This document shows, piece after piece, positions 28,374 through 34,431 of a stretch of 34,431 bases of DNA. Origin of the DNA: an uncultured bacterium (lineage in GTDB: Bacteria; Hydrogenedentota; Hydrogenedentia; Hydrogenedentales; GCA-2746185); NCBI GenBank assembly GCA_938082445.1, contig CALLLL010000319.1, forward strand, positions 1 through 34,431. The letters are read 5' to 3'. Every line of letters begins with the position of its first letter. Within the stretch, counting starts at the first letter, position 1. The notes under the pieces were generated by a model. That model searched no databases. It was not told the DNA's origin and was given only the letters and a program-made list of their open reading frames with translations. The translations under genes and the position numbers were made by a program.

Positions 28374-28820
28374 CTATTCAAAATGCTTTTTGAAATATTC
28401 CATATTATCCAGTGCGTTTAATTCGAAATTGACAAAACGCTGAGCTTCATCATCCGAAATGGGTTCTAATTCTTCGCGAACTTCAGTCGGAGTTACATCC
28501 ACCACTTCAAATTCATCGTCACTGGTGTCCTCTTGAGACTGAGAGAGACCCGGTGCTTCATCAAAAATACGTGGGGACATCATATCGAAACCGATTTCGG
28601 TATCTTCCATGAATTCGGAAATAACTTCGGCCAAATGAAAGGTGCGTTCTTCTTTCGAGCCGTTTGCCAAGATATCTCGATTGAGCGCGATCATTTTATT
28701 TCGAAATCGAACCAACAGTTGTGAGCATTTGGGACATGGCATTACGGCTACGACCCCTTGAGGTACATTTTCCGGTGCAATGTCTTCTGAATGACAATGT
28801 GGACAATTCATTTGACTCAT
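28374..28820 (-). CDS. Small zinc-ribbon protein of unknown function
   Basis: The 148-residue, strongly acidic protein has an N-terminal zinc ribbon, CPHC (6-9) and CPKC (29-32). A helical middle part follows (RNKMIALNRDIL...HLAEVISEFM), then an acidic tail rich in Asp and Glu. No signal peptide or membrane segment is seen, so it is likely cytosolic. AGGGGA precedes the ATG at a good distance, and a promoter with perfect TTGACA lies about 80 bases upstream. The tail and ribbon resemble small regulatory or adaptor proteins, but no family is recognised. It follows the Ser/Thr kinase gene on the same strand but probably has its own transcript. Confidence 0.8.
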   Translation of the reverse strand: MSQMNCPHCHSEDIAPENVPQGVVAVMPCPKCSQLLVRFRNKMIALNRDILANGSKEERTFHLAEVISEFMEDTEIGFDMMSPRIFDEAPGLSQSQEDTSDDEFEVVDVTPTEVREELEPISDDEAQRFVNFELNALDNMEYFKKHFE

Positions 28821-28898
28821 AAAATTCCCCTGTGCGATGTGCTTCCGCTTTTTGCTCCAGTAACTTTCCGCATAAAATTACTGTTCACCACTGAGGCT

Positions 28899-28928
28899 AT
28901 GGTAGCCAAACCAAGAGTGGACTGTCAA
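28899..28928 (-). promoter_or_regulatory. Promoter of the small zinc-ribbon gene
   Basis: On the minus strand TTGACA (28923-28928) and TACCAT (28899-28904) are 18 bases apart. The leader to the ATG at 28820 would be about 70 bases. The -35 is perfect and the -10 moderate. Confidence 0.5.
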
Positions 28929-28946
28929 CGCTATCCAATACTTTTT

Positions 28947-30845
28947 TTATAAATTATTTTCTTTGATCCATGCCTGGACTTCTGCAACAGATGTCGGTAA
29001 TTCGATCACTCCTCGAAATCCAACATTTGGAGCAAAATGCTCATAATTCATGTTGTCGGAGGGAGACAGTTGGATGCTGTTGCTATCTTCTTGCACTTGA
29101 ACAATGACCACGTCTGTCCCCATAAGAGTTGCGGGCGACTGGTCTTCATTCTCCAGTCGGGTCAGCTCAAAGAAATTTTCCCAGCCCCATGAAGTACCAT
29201 CTTCATGATCAGGATTTTCGTCGAGGCGATTTTGTACAGTGGATACTGCTTGTTCGATGTGTGCTTCGGTCGGCAATCGTTTTGCTGGCTGTTGGGAATA
29301 CAGGAAGCTTGCTGCGTCATAATAGGTAACAAAGCTAATGGGATCATCCATTGAGAGCCTTTTGGCCTCAGGGTGTACGCGCCATTCATGGGTATCGGCA
29401 AATCGCCAAAATTCCCCTACAGACACTTCTTGTGTATCAATCAAAAAGGCTGATAATGATTCACTTTCAGGTATAAACTCCATCGTTTGCGGTGCATAAG
29501 CGACGGCTAAATAACGATGCAGGGACTGCCAGCTTAATTCCATAGCGCCATCGTCTGATCGTGTACTTGTGGCTTGTTTATAAAGAGTCTCGGCTTCTTC
29601 TAAGAGTGCGGAATCAAGATCCGAGTCAGCAGCAGATACCGCAGCGCTTTTTGCATTCATAATAAGCTGGTGTACTTGCGCAAGTGAGTCGCCAGTCTGA
29701 ACGACCGGTGTTGAGGCGTCGGCTTGGGCTTGAGCATTAATGTCTTCTGCAGCTTGTTCCAATGCGGCCATGCGCCCACTCTTTGCCCAGGATAAGCCAA
29801 CATAGGCAGACGCGCATATCAATCCCACTGCAACAACCGCTGCCAGCTTACGCGGTGCCGTTGAGGGTGCTGTAATGACGGGAGCTGAGGTAGTAGCAGG
29901 GCCAAAGATGGTTGAATCGGTAGCTTGCCCAGGTTTAATGCCTGTTTCGAACTGTTCACGAACTAGGCGTAAGGCATTTCGTAGATCCGTGACTGTTTGA
30001 TAACGCTGTAAAGGGTCGTCGTTACAGCATTTTTGAACAATCGGGACAAGTGCTGGGGGAATTTGATTTTGAATGGCAGAGCGTTGCCCTAAACCTGTAG
30101 GTATGGCCCCTGTTAAGGCTTCATAGAGCATCACGCCCACACTGAATATGTCGGCTCGCCCATCTACGTCTGCGCTGTTTTTAAGTTGTTCGGGTGACAT
30201 GTAGTGGGGCGTTCCCATAACCATCGAAGCGGAAGTTAAATTAGGGTTGGACATCAACTTGGATATTCCAAAGTCCATCAATTTAACGGTGCCATCGGGC
30301 AAGACCATAACATTTTCGGGTTTGATGTCTCGATGAACGGTGTACTTATGGGCATACTCCAAAGCGGCGCAGAGAGCATCAAACATGCGCAAGATGGCAT
30401 TAAGTGGGATACGTTTTCCACTGGCCATTTTATCTATCATGGAGCGCAAGGTGCGGCCTGGCAATAATTCCATTGATATATAGACAATGCTATCGGCTGT
30501 GCCGATGTCGTGTACTCGCACGATATGAGGATGGGAAAGGCCGCGCGCGATTCGCGCTTCATTGAAGAAACGATCAACAACAATTTTATCCTGCACATAA
30601 GCCGGTAAAAGTGTTTTAAGGGCCACTACTTCGCCTAAAGTGTTGTCTTGCACTTTATAGATGCATCCCATGCCGCCTTGGCCGATACGATCTAAGATGA
30701 CATAGCGATTGGCGATCAATTGCCCTTTTTCAATTTCTTGGGCTTCATCGGGGTCGGGCACTGGATACGGCGTACCGCATTTTGAACACATCGTCGCAGA
30801 CAGCTCGTCTTCAGTACCGCATTGTATACACGTTTGTTTGCTCAT
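28947..30845 (-). CDS. Ser/Thr protein kinase with zinc ribbon and degenerate FGE-like domain
   Basis: The 632-residue protein starts with a zinc ribbon (CIQCG 6-10, CSKCG 20-24). A PknB-type kinase domain follows at about 47-300: glycine loop IGQGGMG, Lys77, HRDIKPEN at 161-168, DFG at 181-183 and GTPHYMSPEQ, all residues for activity present. One membrane segment is at about 333-355. The outer part has a helical stretch, then a domain at about 455-632 with the outline of the formylglycine-generating-enzyme/SUMF1 fold: FLIDTQEVSVGEFWRF, FVTYYDAASFL, RLPTEAHIEQAV, NVGFRGVIEL. This outer domain contains no cysteine, so it cannot be an active formylglycine-generating enzyme and is more likely a sensor. 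AGGATGG before the ATG could be a ribosome site or a -10. Confidence 0.9.
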   Translation of the reverse strand: MSKQTCIQCGTEDELSATMCSKCGTPYPVPDPDEAQEIEKGQLIANRYVILDRIGQGGMGCIYKVQDNTLGEVVALKTLLPAYVQDKIVVDRFFNEARIARGLSHPHIVRVHDIGTADSIVYISMELLPGRTLRSMIDKMASGKRIPLNAILRMFDALCAALEYAHKYTVHRDIKPENVMVLPDGTVKLMDFGISKLMSNPNLTSASMVMGTPHYMSPEQLKNSADVDGRADIFSVGVMLYEALTGAIPTGLGQRSAIQNQIPPALVPIVQKCCNDDPLQRYQTVTDLRNALRLVREQFETGIKPGQATDSTIFGPATTSAPVITAPSTAPRKLAAVVAVGLICASAYVGLSWAKSGRMAALEQAAEDINAQAQADASTPVVQTGDSLAQVHQLIMNAKSAAVSAADSDLDSALLEEAETLYKQATSTRSDDGAMELSWQSLHRYLAVAYAPQTMEFIPESESLSAFLIDTQEVSVGEFWRFADTHEWRVHPEAKRLSMDDPISFVTYYDAASFLYSQQPAKRLPTEAHIEQAVSTVQNRLDENPDHEDGTSWGWENFFELTRLENEDQSPATLMGTDVVIVQVQEDSNSIQLSPSDNMNYEHFAPNVGFRGVIELPTSVAEVQAWIKENNL

Positions 30846-30910
30846 AGTACCATCCTAGCGAGAATGAAGCGCAGGTGCAAATTTCAATTCAATGGGGTAT
30901 AGCGAAAAGG

Positions 30911-31837
30911 TTACAGTTTCTCTTTCAATCGGTCTTCCCATTCTTGTTCTAAGCGGCGTTGTTTCTTCCACCGGTCATGAATCCACATCCAATGCCCAGG
31001 TTTTTTACGCACGTGTTCTTCTACCACATCCTGACATTTTTGGGTGAGGGTAATTATATCATTCTTTAATGGACCTGTTGGTTCAAACGGAATGGGTGGA
31101 TACAGCTCTAGGGTATAGAAGCCCTTTTCATCGCGGGTGATAAACATGGGATATACAGGCTTTTTCGCGCGTAAGGCAATCATGGCGGGGCCGATAGTGG
31201 ACCAGCAAGGTTGACCAAAAAATGTAGTCGGAACACCATTTCTGCGGGGACTTTGGTCGGCGAGTATGCCAACATGGGTGCCTTTTCTCAACACCCGAAG
31301 GGCTTCAGCTGCGGCAGCTCTTTTCCCAATAATTTGCACACCCGACTTTTTTCGATTTTTTTCAATATAGGCATTTAAGCGTTCATTACGCAGAGGGCGA
31401 ACAATACCTGCGGCATCATGTCCGGCACCTAAAAACATTCCAAAACCCCATTCCCAGTTCCCATAATGGCCACTAAAGATGACTCCGGTACCGTGCTCTT
31501 CTAAAAGTTCTTCGCCCAACACTTGGCAATATTGGTCGCGTTTATCGGAATGCAATAATTCATTGTGGGGTAATTCAACACCGATGAGGCCAAGGTTCAC
31601 CATGGATTCCTTGAGTATGGCCTTTTTTTCCTTCATGCTAATCGTATCGCCATAGGCCAAGTTTAGATTGCCCATGCCAATTTTACGTACACGCGGGAGA
31701 GTGTAATAGGCGAACAGGGCACCCCATTTGCCTATCTGCCGAGCCACTGATAACGGTAATAATTTGATAACTGTAAAATAACTGAGAATAGCCGAAGTCA
31801 AGCACCAGTCAATCAATCGATTACGTTCGCGTGCCAT
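30911..31837 (-). CDS. LpxL/HtrB-like lipid A acyltransferase
   Basis: The 308-residue inner-membrane protein belongs to the lysophospholipid/lipid A late acyltransferase family, which adds secondary acyl chains to lipid A using acyl-ACP. It has a hydrophobic N-terminal anchor (LTSAILSYFTVIKLLPL) and the catalytic HX4E box HYGNWE (124-129). GILADQSPRRNG and PVYPMFITRD follow as family motifs. The ATG lies three bases after the stop of the beta-CASP gene, and its AAGGA is within that gene's last codons, so translation is coupled. Exact lipid specificity (LpxL, LpxM or another acceptor) cannot be told. Confidence 0.88.
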   Translation of the reverse strand: MARERNRLIDWCLTSAILSYFTVIKLLPLSVARQIGKWGALFAYYTLPRVRKIGMGNLNLAYGDTISMKEKKAILKESMVNLGLIGVELPHNELLHSDKRDQYCQVLGEELLEEHGTGVIFSGHYGNWEWGFGMFLGAGHDAAGIVRPLRNERLNAYIEKNRKKSGVQIIGKRAAAAEALRVLRKGTHVGILADQSPRRNGVPTTFFGQPCWSTIGPAMIALRAKKPVYPMFITRDEKGFYTLELYPPIPFEPTGPLKNDIITLTQKCQDVVEEHVRKKPGHWMWIHDRWKKQRRLEQEWEDRLKEKL

Positions 31838-31840
31838 AGC

Positions 31841-33214
31841 TTATCCTTCAAGCAAGATGGTTTGGCCTATAGCCGGAACGTATTTATTGCGGCCTTCTGC
31901 CGTGTTGTACTCCATCCATTCCAAAGCAGGCGGATCGCCATGGACATAGACCACGTTTTTAGAAGGAATCGCATCGATAACATCGCTTAACTCTTCGCGA
32001 TTGGCATGGGCACTAAAGTGAAAGGACTGTATGTTGCTGAGTGCGATATGAACGGGTGCCCCTTCAAGTTCAAAGACCAATTGGTCACCGACCTTTGCTT
32101 CTTTAAGCGCCGCACCTACGGTGTCTTCTGCACAATAGCCTACAAAGAAGATGCCGTGATGAGTTTCGCGCACCATATGCTGGGCAATCATTGCAGAAGG
32201 GGTGTTTTCTAGCATCATGCCGGATGTGGCCACAATGATGCAGGGTTCTTGTATCAAGCGACGAGCAACATCGGGCTTCCAGACATTTCCGACATTGAGA
32301 AATTCATCTAAAGGGCTCAATTCTGCTGTGGGCTTTAAGTCATCGAAAAAGTCATCGTAAATTTCATAGACCGCACGACCCAGGCCTGAAGCATAGATGG
32401 GTACCCAGGGAATGGTCCCTTCTTCTTGTAAGCGAGTGACGATGTTCAGAATTTCCTGTGCACGTCCCAATGCAAAGGAGGGAATTAAGGCGACTCCGCC
32501 ATCGGCAAGAACTTCGGCGATTGCGGAACCAAATCGTTCTACTTCGTTTTCAAATAAGATTTGATCGGCATTTTCTGTCGCGCCGTACGTGGACTCAACG
32601 ATGAGTGTATCGATCTTCTCAGGGTTCTTCGGTGGACGATAAGCTTCCATCAATTCTTGATCCACGGTGCAAATATCCGCTGTATAAAATACGGTGTGGT
32701 TAGGCGATTCAATCAGTACTGAGGCGCTCCCCAATACATGGCCTGCATGGCTGAAAGTGATGCGTATATCGCTATCGGGATGTATACCAAACTCTTTATA
32801 CATAGTAATGGGGTATACGCGTTTGATGATGTTTTCCACATCAATATGCGAATACAACGGGTATTCCGGTACGTCGCGCTCATCGCGGATTTTACCCATC
32901 ACCGATACGCAATTGTGCAACATGCGATCCATGATGCGCAGGGTCGGTGGTGTGCAATATACAGGTACCCCAGGAAATAGGGTAGCCATATGCGGTAACG
33001 AACCACAGTGATCGATATGAGAATGGGAAATGATGACGGCATCGGGTGCTTTACTTAGCATCGAAAAATCGGGAAGTTTGTCCGGACCTTCTTTACTGGG
33101 GTGCATACCGCAATCCAGGAGAATGTGGAAACAGTCGATCGTCAACAAGTGCGCGCTGGCACCTACTTCACCCACACTCCCTAGAGATGTGAATTGAATA
33201 TTTTTAGAGCTCAT
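31841..33214 (-). CDS. MBL-fold/beta-CASP metallo-hydrolase, RNase-like
   Basis: This is a zinc-dependent hydrolase of the CPSF/RNase J superfamily, expected to cut RNA. From the chosen start it has 457 residues. The metal motifs are HSHIDH (64-69), SHAGHVLGSAS and ADICT. The beta-CASP insert has ESTYG, IPSFALGRAQEIL and ATSGMM, and FSAHANREEL closes the site. The length suits the bacterial YsfF/CPSF-like group rather than RNase J. The ATG at 33214 has no Shine-Dalgarno but sits six bases after a TATACT -10; an in-frame ATG at 33250 would lie inside that promoter's -35 and code through the G tract. It is coupled to the LpxL-like gene downstream. Confidence 0.88.
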   Translation of the reverse strand: MSSKNIQFTSLGSVGEVGASAHLLTIDCFHILLDCGMHPSKEGPDKLPDFSMLSKAPDAVIISHSHIDHCGSLPHMATLFPGVPVYCTPPTLRIMDRMLHNCVSVMGKIRDERDVPEYPLYSHIDVENIIKRVYPITMYKEFGIHPDSDIRITFSHAGHVLGSASVLIESPNHTVFYTADICTVDQELMEAYRPPKNPEKIDTLIVESTYGATENADQILFENEVERFGSAIAEVLADGGVALIPSFALGRAQEILNIVTRLQEEGTIPWVPIYASGLGRAVYEIYDDFFDDLKPTAELSPLDEFLNVGNVWKPDVARRLIQEPCIIVATSGMMLENTPSAMIAQHMVRETHHGIFFVGYCAEDTVGAALKEAKVGDQLVFELEGAPVHIALSNIQSFHFSAHANREELSDVIDAIPSKNVVYVHGDPPALEWMEYNTAEGRNKYVPAIGQTILLEG

Positions 33215-33220
33215 TTCGGT

Positions 33221-33250
33221 AGTATAAGCCAGCGGGGGGGGATCATGCAA
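33221..33250 (-). promoter_or_regulatory. Promoter with poly-G spacer before the beta-CASP gene
   Basis: On the minus strand TTGCAT (33245-33250) and TATACT (33221-33226) are 18 bases apart. The spacer holds an eight-base homopolymer, G on the plus strand at 33234-33241. The -10 ends six bases before the ATG at 33214, so the transcript would start at or next to the start codon. Confidence 0.5.
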
Positions 33251-33280
33251 TAAAAGGAAGGCTAAAAGCTTAGAATGACC

Positions 33281-33889
33281 CTATAAAAAGCGTGTTTTCT
33301 TAGGGTCCATTGCGTTGAAGAGATCAATATCAAAGTGATGTAGAATTGCTTGCAGGCGCACCAGTGGCAATCCCAATACATTGTAATAACAGCCGTTGTA
33401 TCCAGCGACCAACAAACTCCCAGGACCATCCACCGTATACGCCCCGGCGCGATCCAGCGGTTGAACGGTTTGCACAAAGGTTTCTATATCCTTTTCACTC
33501 AATGGGCAAAAAGTGACCTCTGTGATTTCAACCCCTACACCGTTGGGTTGGCCGACTTCTCCTCGCACTGCCACTCCGGTCATGACACGATGGGTATTTC
33601 CAGATAGATTACGCAACATGCTTTTGGCTTCGTCCAATGATTTTGGTTTACCCAAAATTTGTTTACCCAAAACGACGATGGTGTCCGCAGCGATGATGAC
33701 CTCATCATCGGAAGCATTTTGAGCGACCGCATCACATTTTAAACCGGCATTGTGCAACACGACAGCTTCAGGGCCAAGATGATCGATTTCATCGGCATTA
33801 CTCACTCGCACCTCAATATCCAGACCTAAATCTTCTAACAAGGCTTTGCGTCGAGGAGAACCCGATGCAAGTACAAAGGACTTACTCAT
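33281..33889 (-). CDS. maf: Maf-family nucleoside triphosphate pyrophosphatase
   Basis: Maf proteins hydrolyse dTTP, UTP or modified nucleotides to monophosphates and so keep non-canonical nucleotides out of nucleic acids. From the chosen start it has 202 residues. The family motifs are LASGSPRRKALLEDLG at the N-terminus, IIAADTIVV with the catalytic aspartate, GKPKSLDEAKSML, THRVMTGVAV, and a C-terminal GAYTVDGPGSLLV region. The start MSKSF is chosen over the GTG four codons upstream because it matches the family's usual beginning. The ATG overlaps the stop of the LolA-like gene by eight bases, so they are coupled. Whether it is the dTTP/UTP (YhdE) or the YceF type is not decided. Confidence 0.95.
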   Translation of the reverse strand: MSKSFVLASGSPRRKALLEDLGLDIEVRVSNADEIDHLGPEAVVLHNAGLKCDAVAQNASDDEVIIAADTIVVLGKQILGKPKSLDEAKSMLRNLSGNTHRVMTGVAVRGEVGQPNGVGVEITEVTFCPLSEKDIETFVQTVQPLDRAGAYTVDGPGSLLVAGYNGCYYNVLGLPLVRLQAILHHFDIDLFNAMDPKKTRFL

Positions 33890-34431
33890 TAGCATTTGCA
33901 CCTATAGGCTCAATCACTTCCAGCTCAACAGATTTCGTGGGCAATCCCAGGCGATCGTTGTCTGGGAAATAGGCTCCTTTTGCATCGGTGACTTCAATGG
34001 GTTCATCGTTGAGAATTACATCGGTTAATTCGGGAACAAACACATGACTGATTTCTTTTGGAAGTTCTTTATTTAAGGTGAAATTCTTAATCGTGAAATT
34101 AACGCTTGATGATTCGCTGTTGATGATGTCAATTTGGACGGGCAAGTAATCTTCCTTGCGCAGTTGCAAGGTGACTTTTTCAAATACCGCTTCTTCATCT
34201 TCTTTGGGAATAGGTATCAACTCAATGGCTACTGCATCCCGCTCGGTATTGAGTGGAGTCAATGCTTTAATCGTGTAGGATTCTTTTAGGACATCGATAT
34301 TGCTTTCCAAGCCTAGGAAAAAAGCTTCGACTTCCGTGCGGCCTTCTATATCGAAAATGAGAATCTGCTCCAATTCAGCATCGTATTCATAGGCATAGTC
34401 TTCATCGATCATGTATTCAATCGGAGGCTCA
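33882..34431 (-). CDS. LolA-like outer membrane lipoprotein carrier, N-terminus outside window
   Basis: The open frame continues past the right edge, with EPPIEY before the first in-window methionine, so the N-terminus and any signal peptide are missing. The 183 codons seen are acidic and beta-rich, with YAYEYDAELEQILIFDIEG and VNFTIKNFTLNKELPKEISHVFVP. These resemble the strand pattern and C-terminal end of LolA, which carries lipoproteins across the periplasm to the outer membrane. The match is by pattern, not by strict motif. It overlaps maf by eight bases. Confidence 0.6.
   Translation of the reverse strand, partial: EPPIEYMIDEDYAYEYDAELEQILIFDIEGRTEVEAFFLGLESNIDVLKESYTIKALTPLNTERDAVAIELIPIPKEDEEAVFEKVTLQLRKEDYLPVQIDIINSESSSVNFTIKNFTLNKELPKEISHVFVPELTDVILNDEPIEVTDAKGAYFPDNDRLGLPTKSVELEVIEPIGANANE

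Noticed and set aside
28947-29480. Kinase C-terminal domain as the sulfatase-maturing enzyme
   Set aside because: It has the FGE outline but no cysteine at all, so the known copper/cysteine chemistry is impossible.

Overview
The window suggests a Gram-negative, heterotrophic bacterium of the PVC type (Planctomycetota, Lentisphaerota, Kiritimatiellota or Verrucomicrobiota). This is an inference: two exported sulfatases, a heparinase II/III-family protein, a PhoD-like phosphatase, a CehA/McbA-like hydrolase, a Ser/Thr kinase with a zinc ribbon, and lipid A acyltransferase/LolA-type envelope genes occur together at moderate GC. Without a search the phylum cannot be fixed. No rRNA, tRNA, CRISPR array, insertion sequence or prophage gene was seen. 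Coding density is very high and no gap exceeds about 225 bases.

Layout. 1-959: enolase (minus strand), cut by the window edge. 1182-2630: exported sulfatase (plus), convergent across a bidirectional terminator with an exported PhoD-like phosphatase (2701-4818, minus). 4909-7866 (minus): HDOD signalling protein and GspE/PilB ATPase. 8019-12047 (minus): uvrB and a bifunctional-type rel/spoT gene. 12206-18409 (plus): a tight run of heparinase II/III-like protein, exported calcineurin-like phosphoesterase, and a beta-propeller/alpha-toroid protein interrupted by an in-frame amber codon. 18413-22937 (minus): CehA/McbA-like protein, lipoprotein sulfatase and a polytopic membrane protein with translational coupling. 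23078-24148 (plus): aminoglycoside-phosphotransferase-fold kinase. 24145-27457 (minus): zinc-ribbon membrane protein and MsbA-like ABC exporter. 27591-28328 (plus): rlmB. 28374-34431 (minus): small zinc-ribbon protein, Ser/Thr kinase, LpxL-like acyltransferase, beta-CASP metallo-hydrolase, maf, and a LolA-like gene cut by the right edge.

How the genes work together. The most distinctive part is 12.2-22.9 kb: two operons facing each other with only three bases between their stop codons. All but the membrane protein carry a signal peptide or lipobox. Together they look like an extracellular or periplasmic system for a sulfated, uronate-containing polysaccharide: lyase, sulfatase, a possible toroid hydrolase, phosphoesterase, PHP-type hydrolase and membrane protein. 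The substrate is unknown. The flanking genes are housekeeping (eno, uvrB, rel, rlmB, maf), so this reads as an accessory locus in a core background. The right part groups envelope and signalling functions (ABC exporter, acyltransferase, LolA-like, kinase).

Regulatory reading. Several genes have recognisable sigma70-like promoters. Three minus-strand genes have a -10-like hexamer ending exactly six bases before the ATG, suggesting leaderless mRNAs. One of those promoters has an eight-G tract in its spacer.
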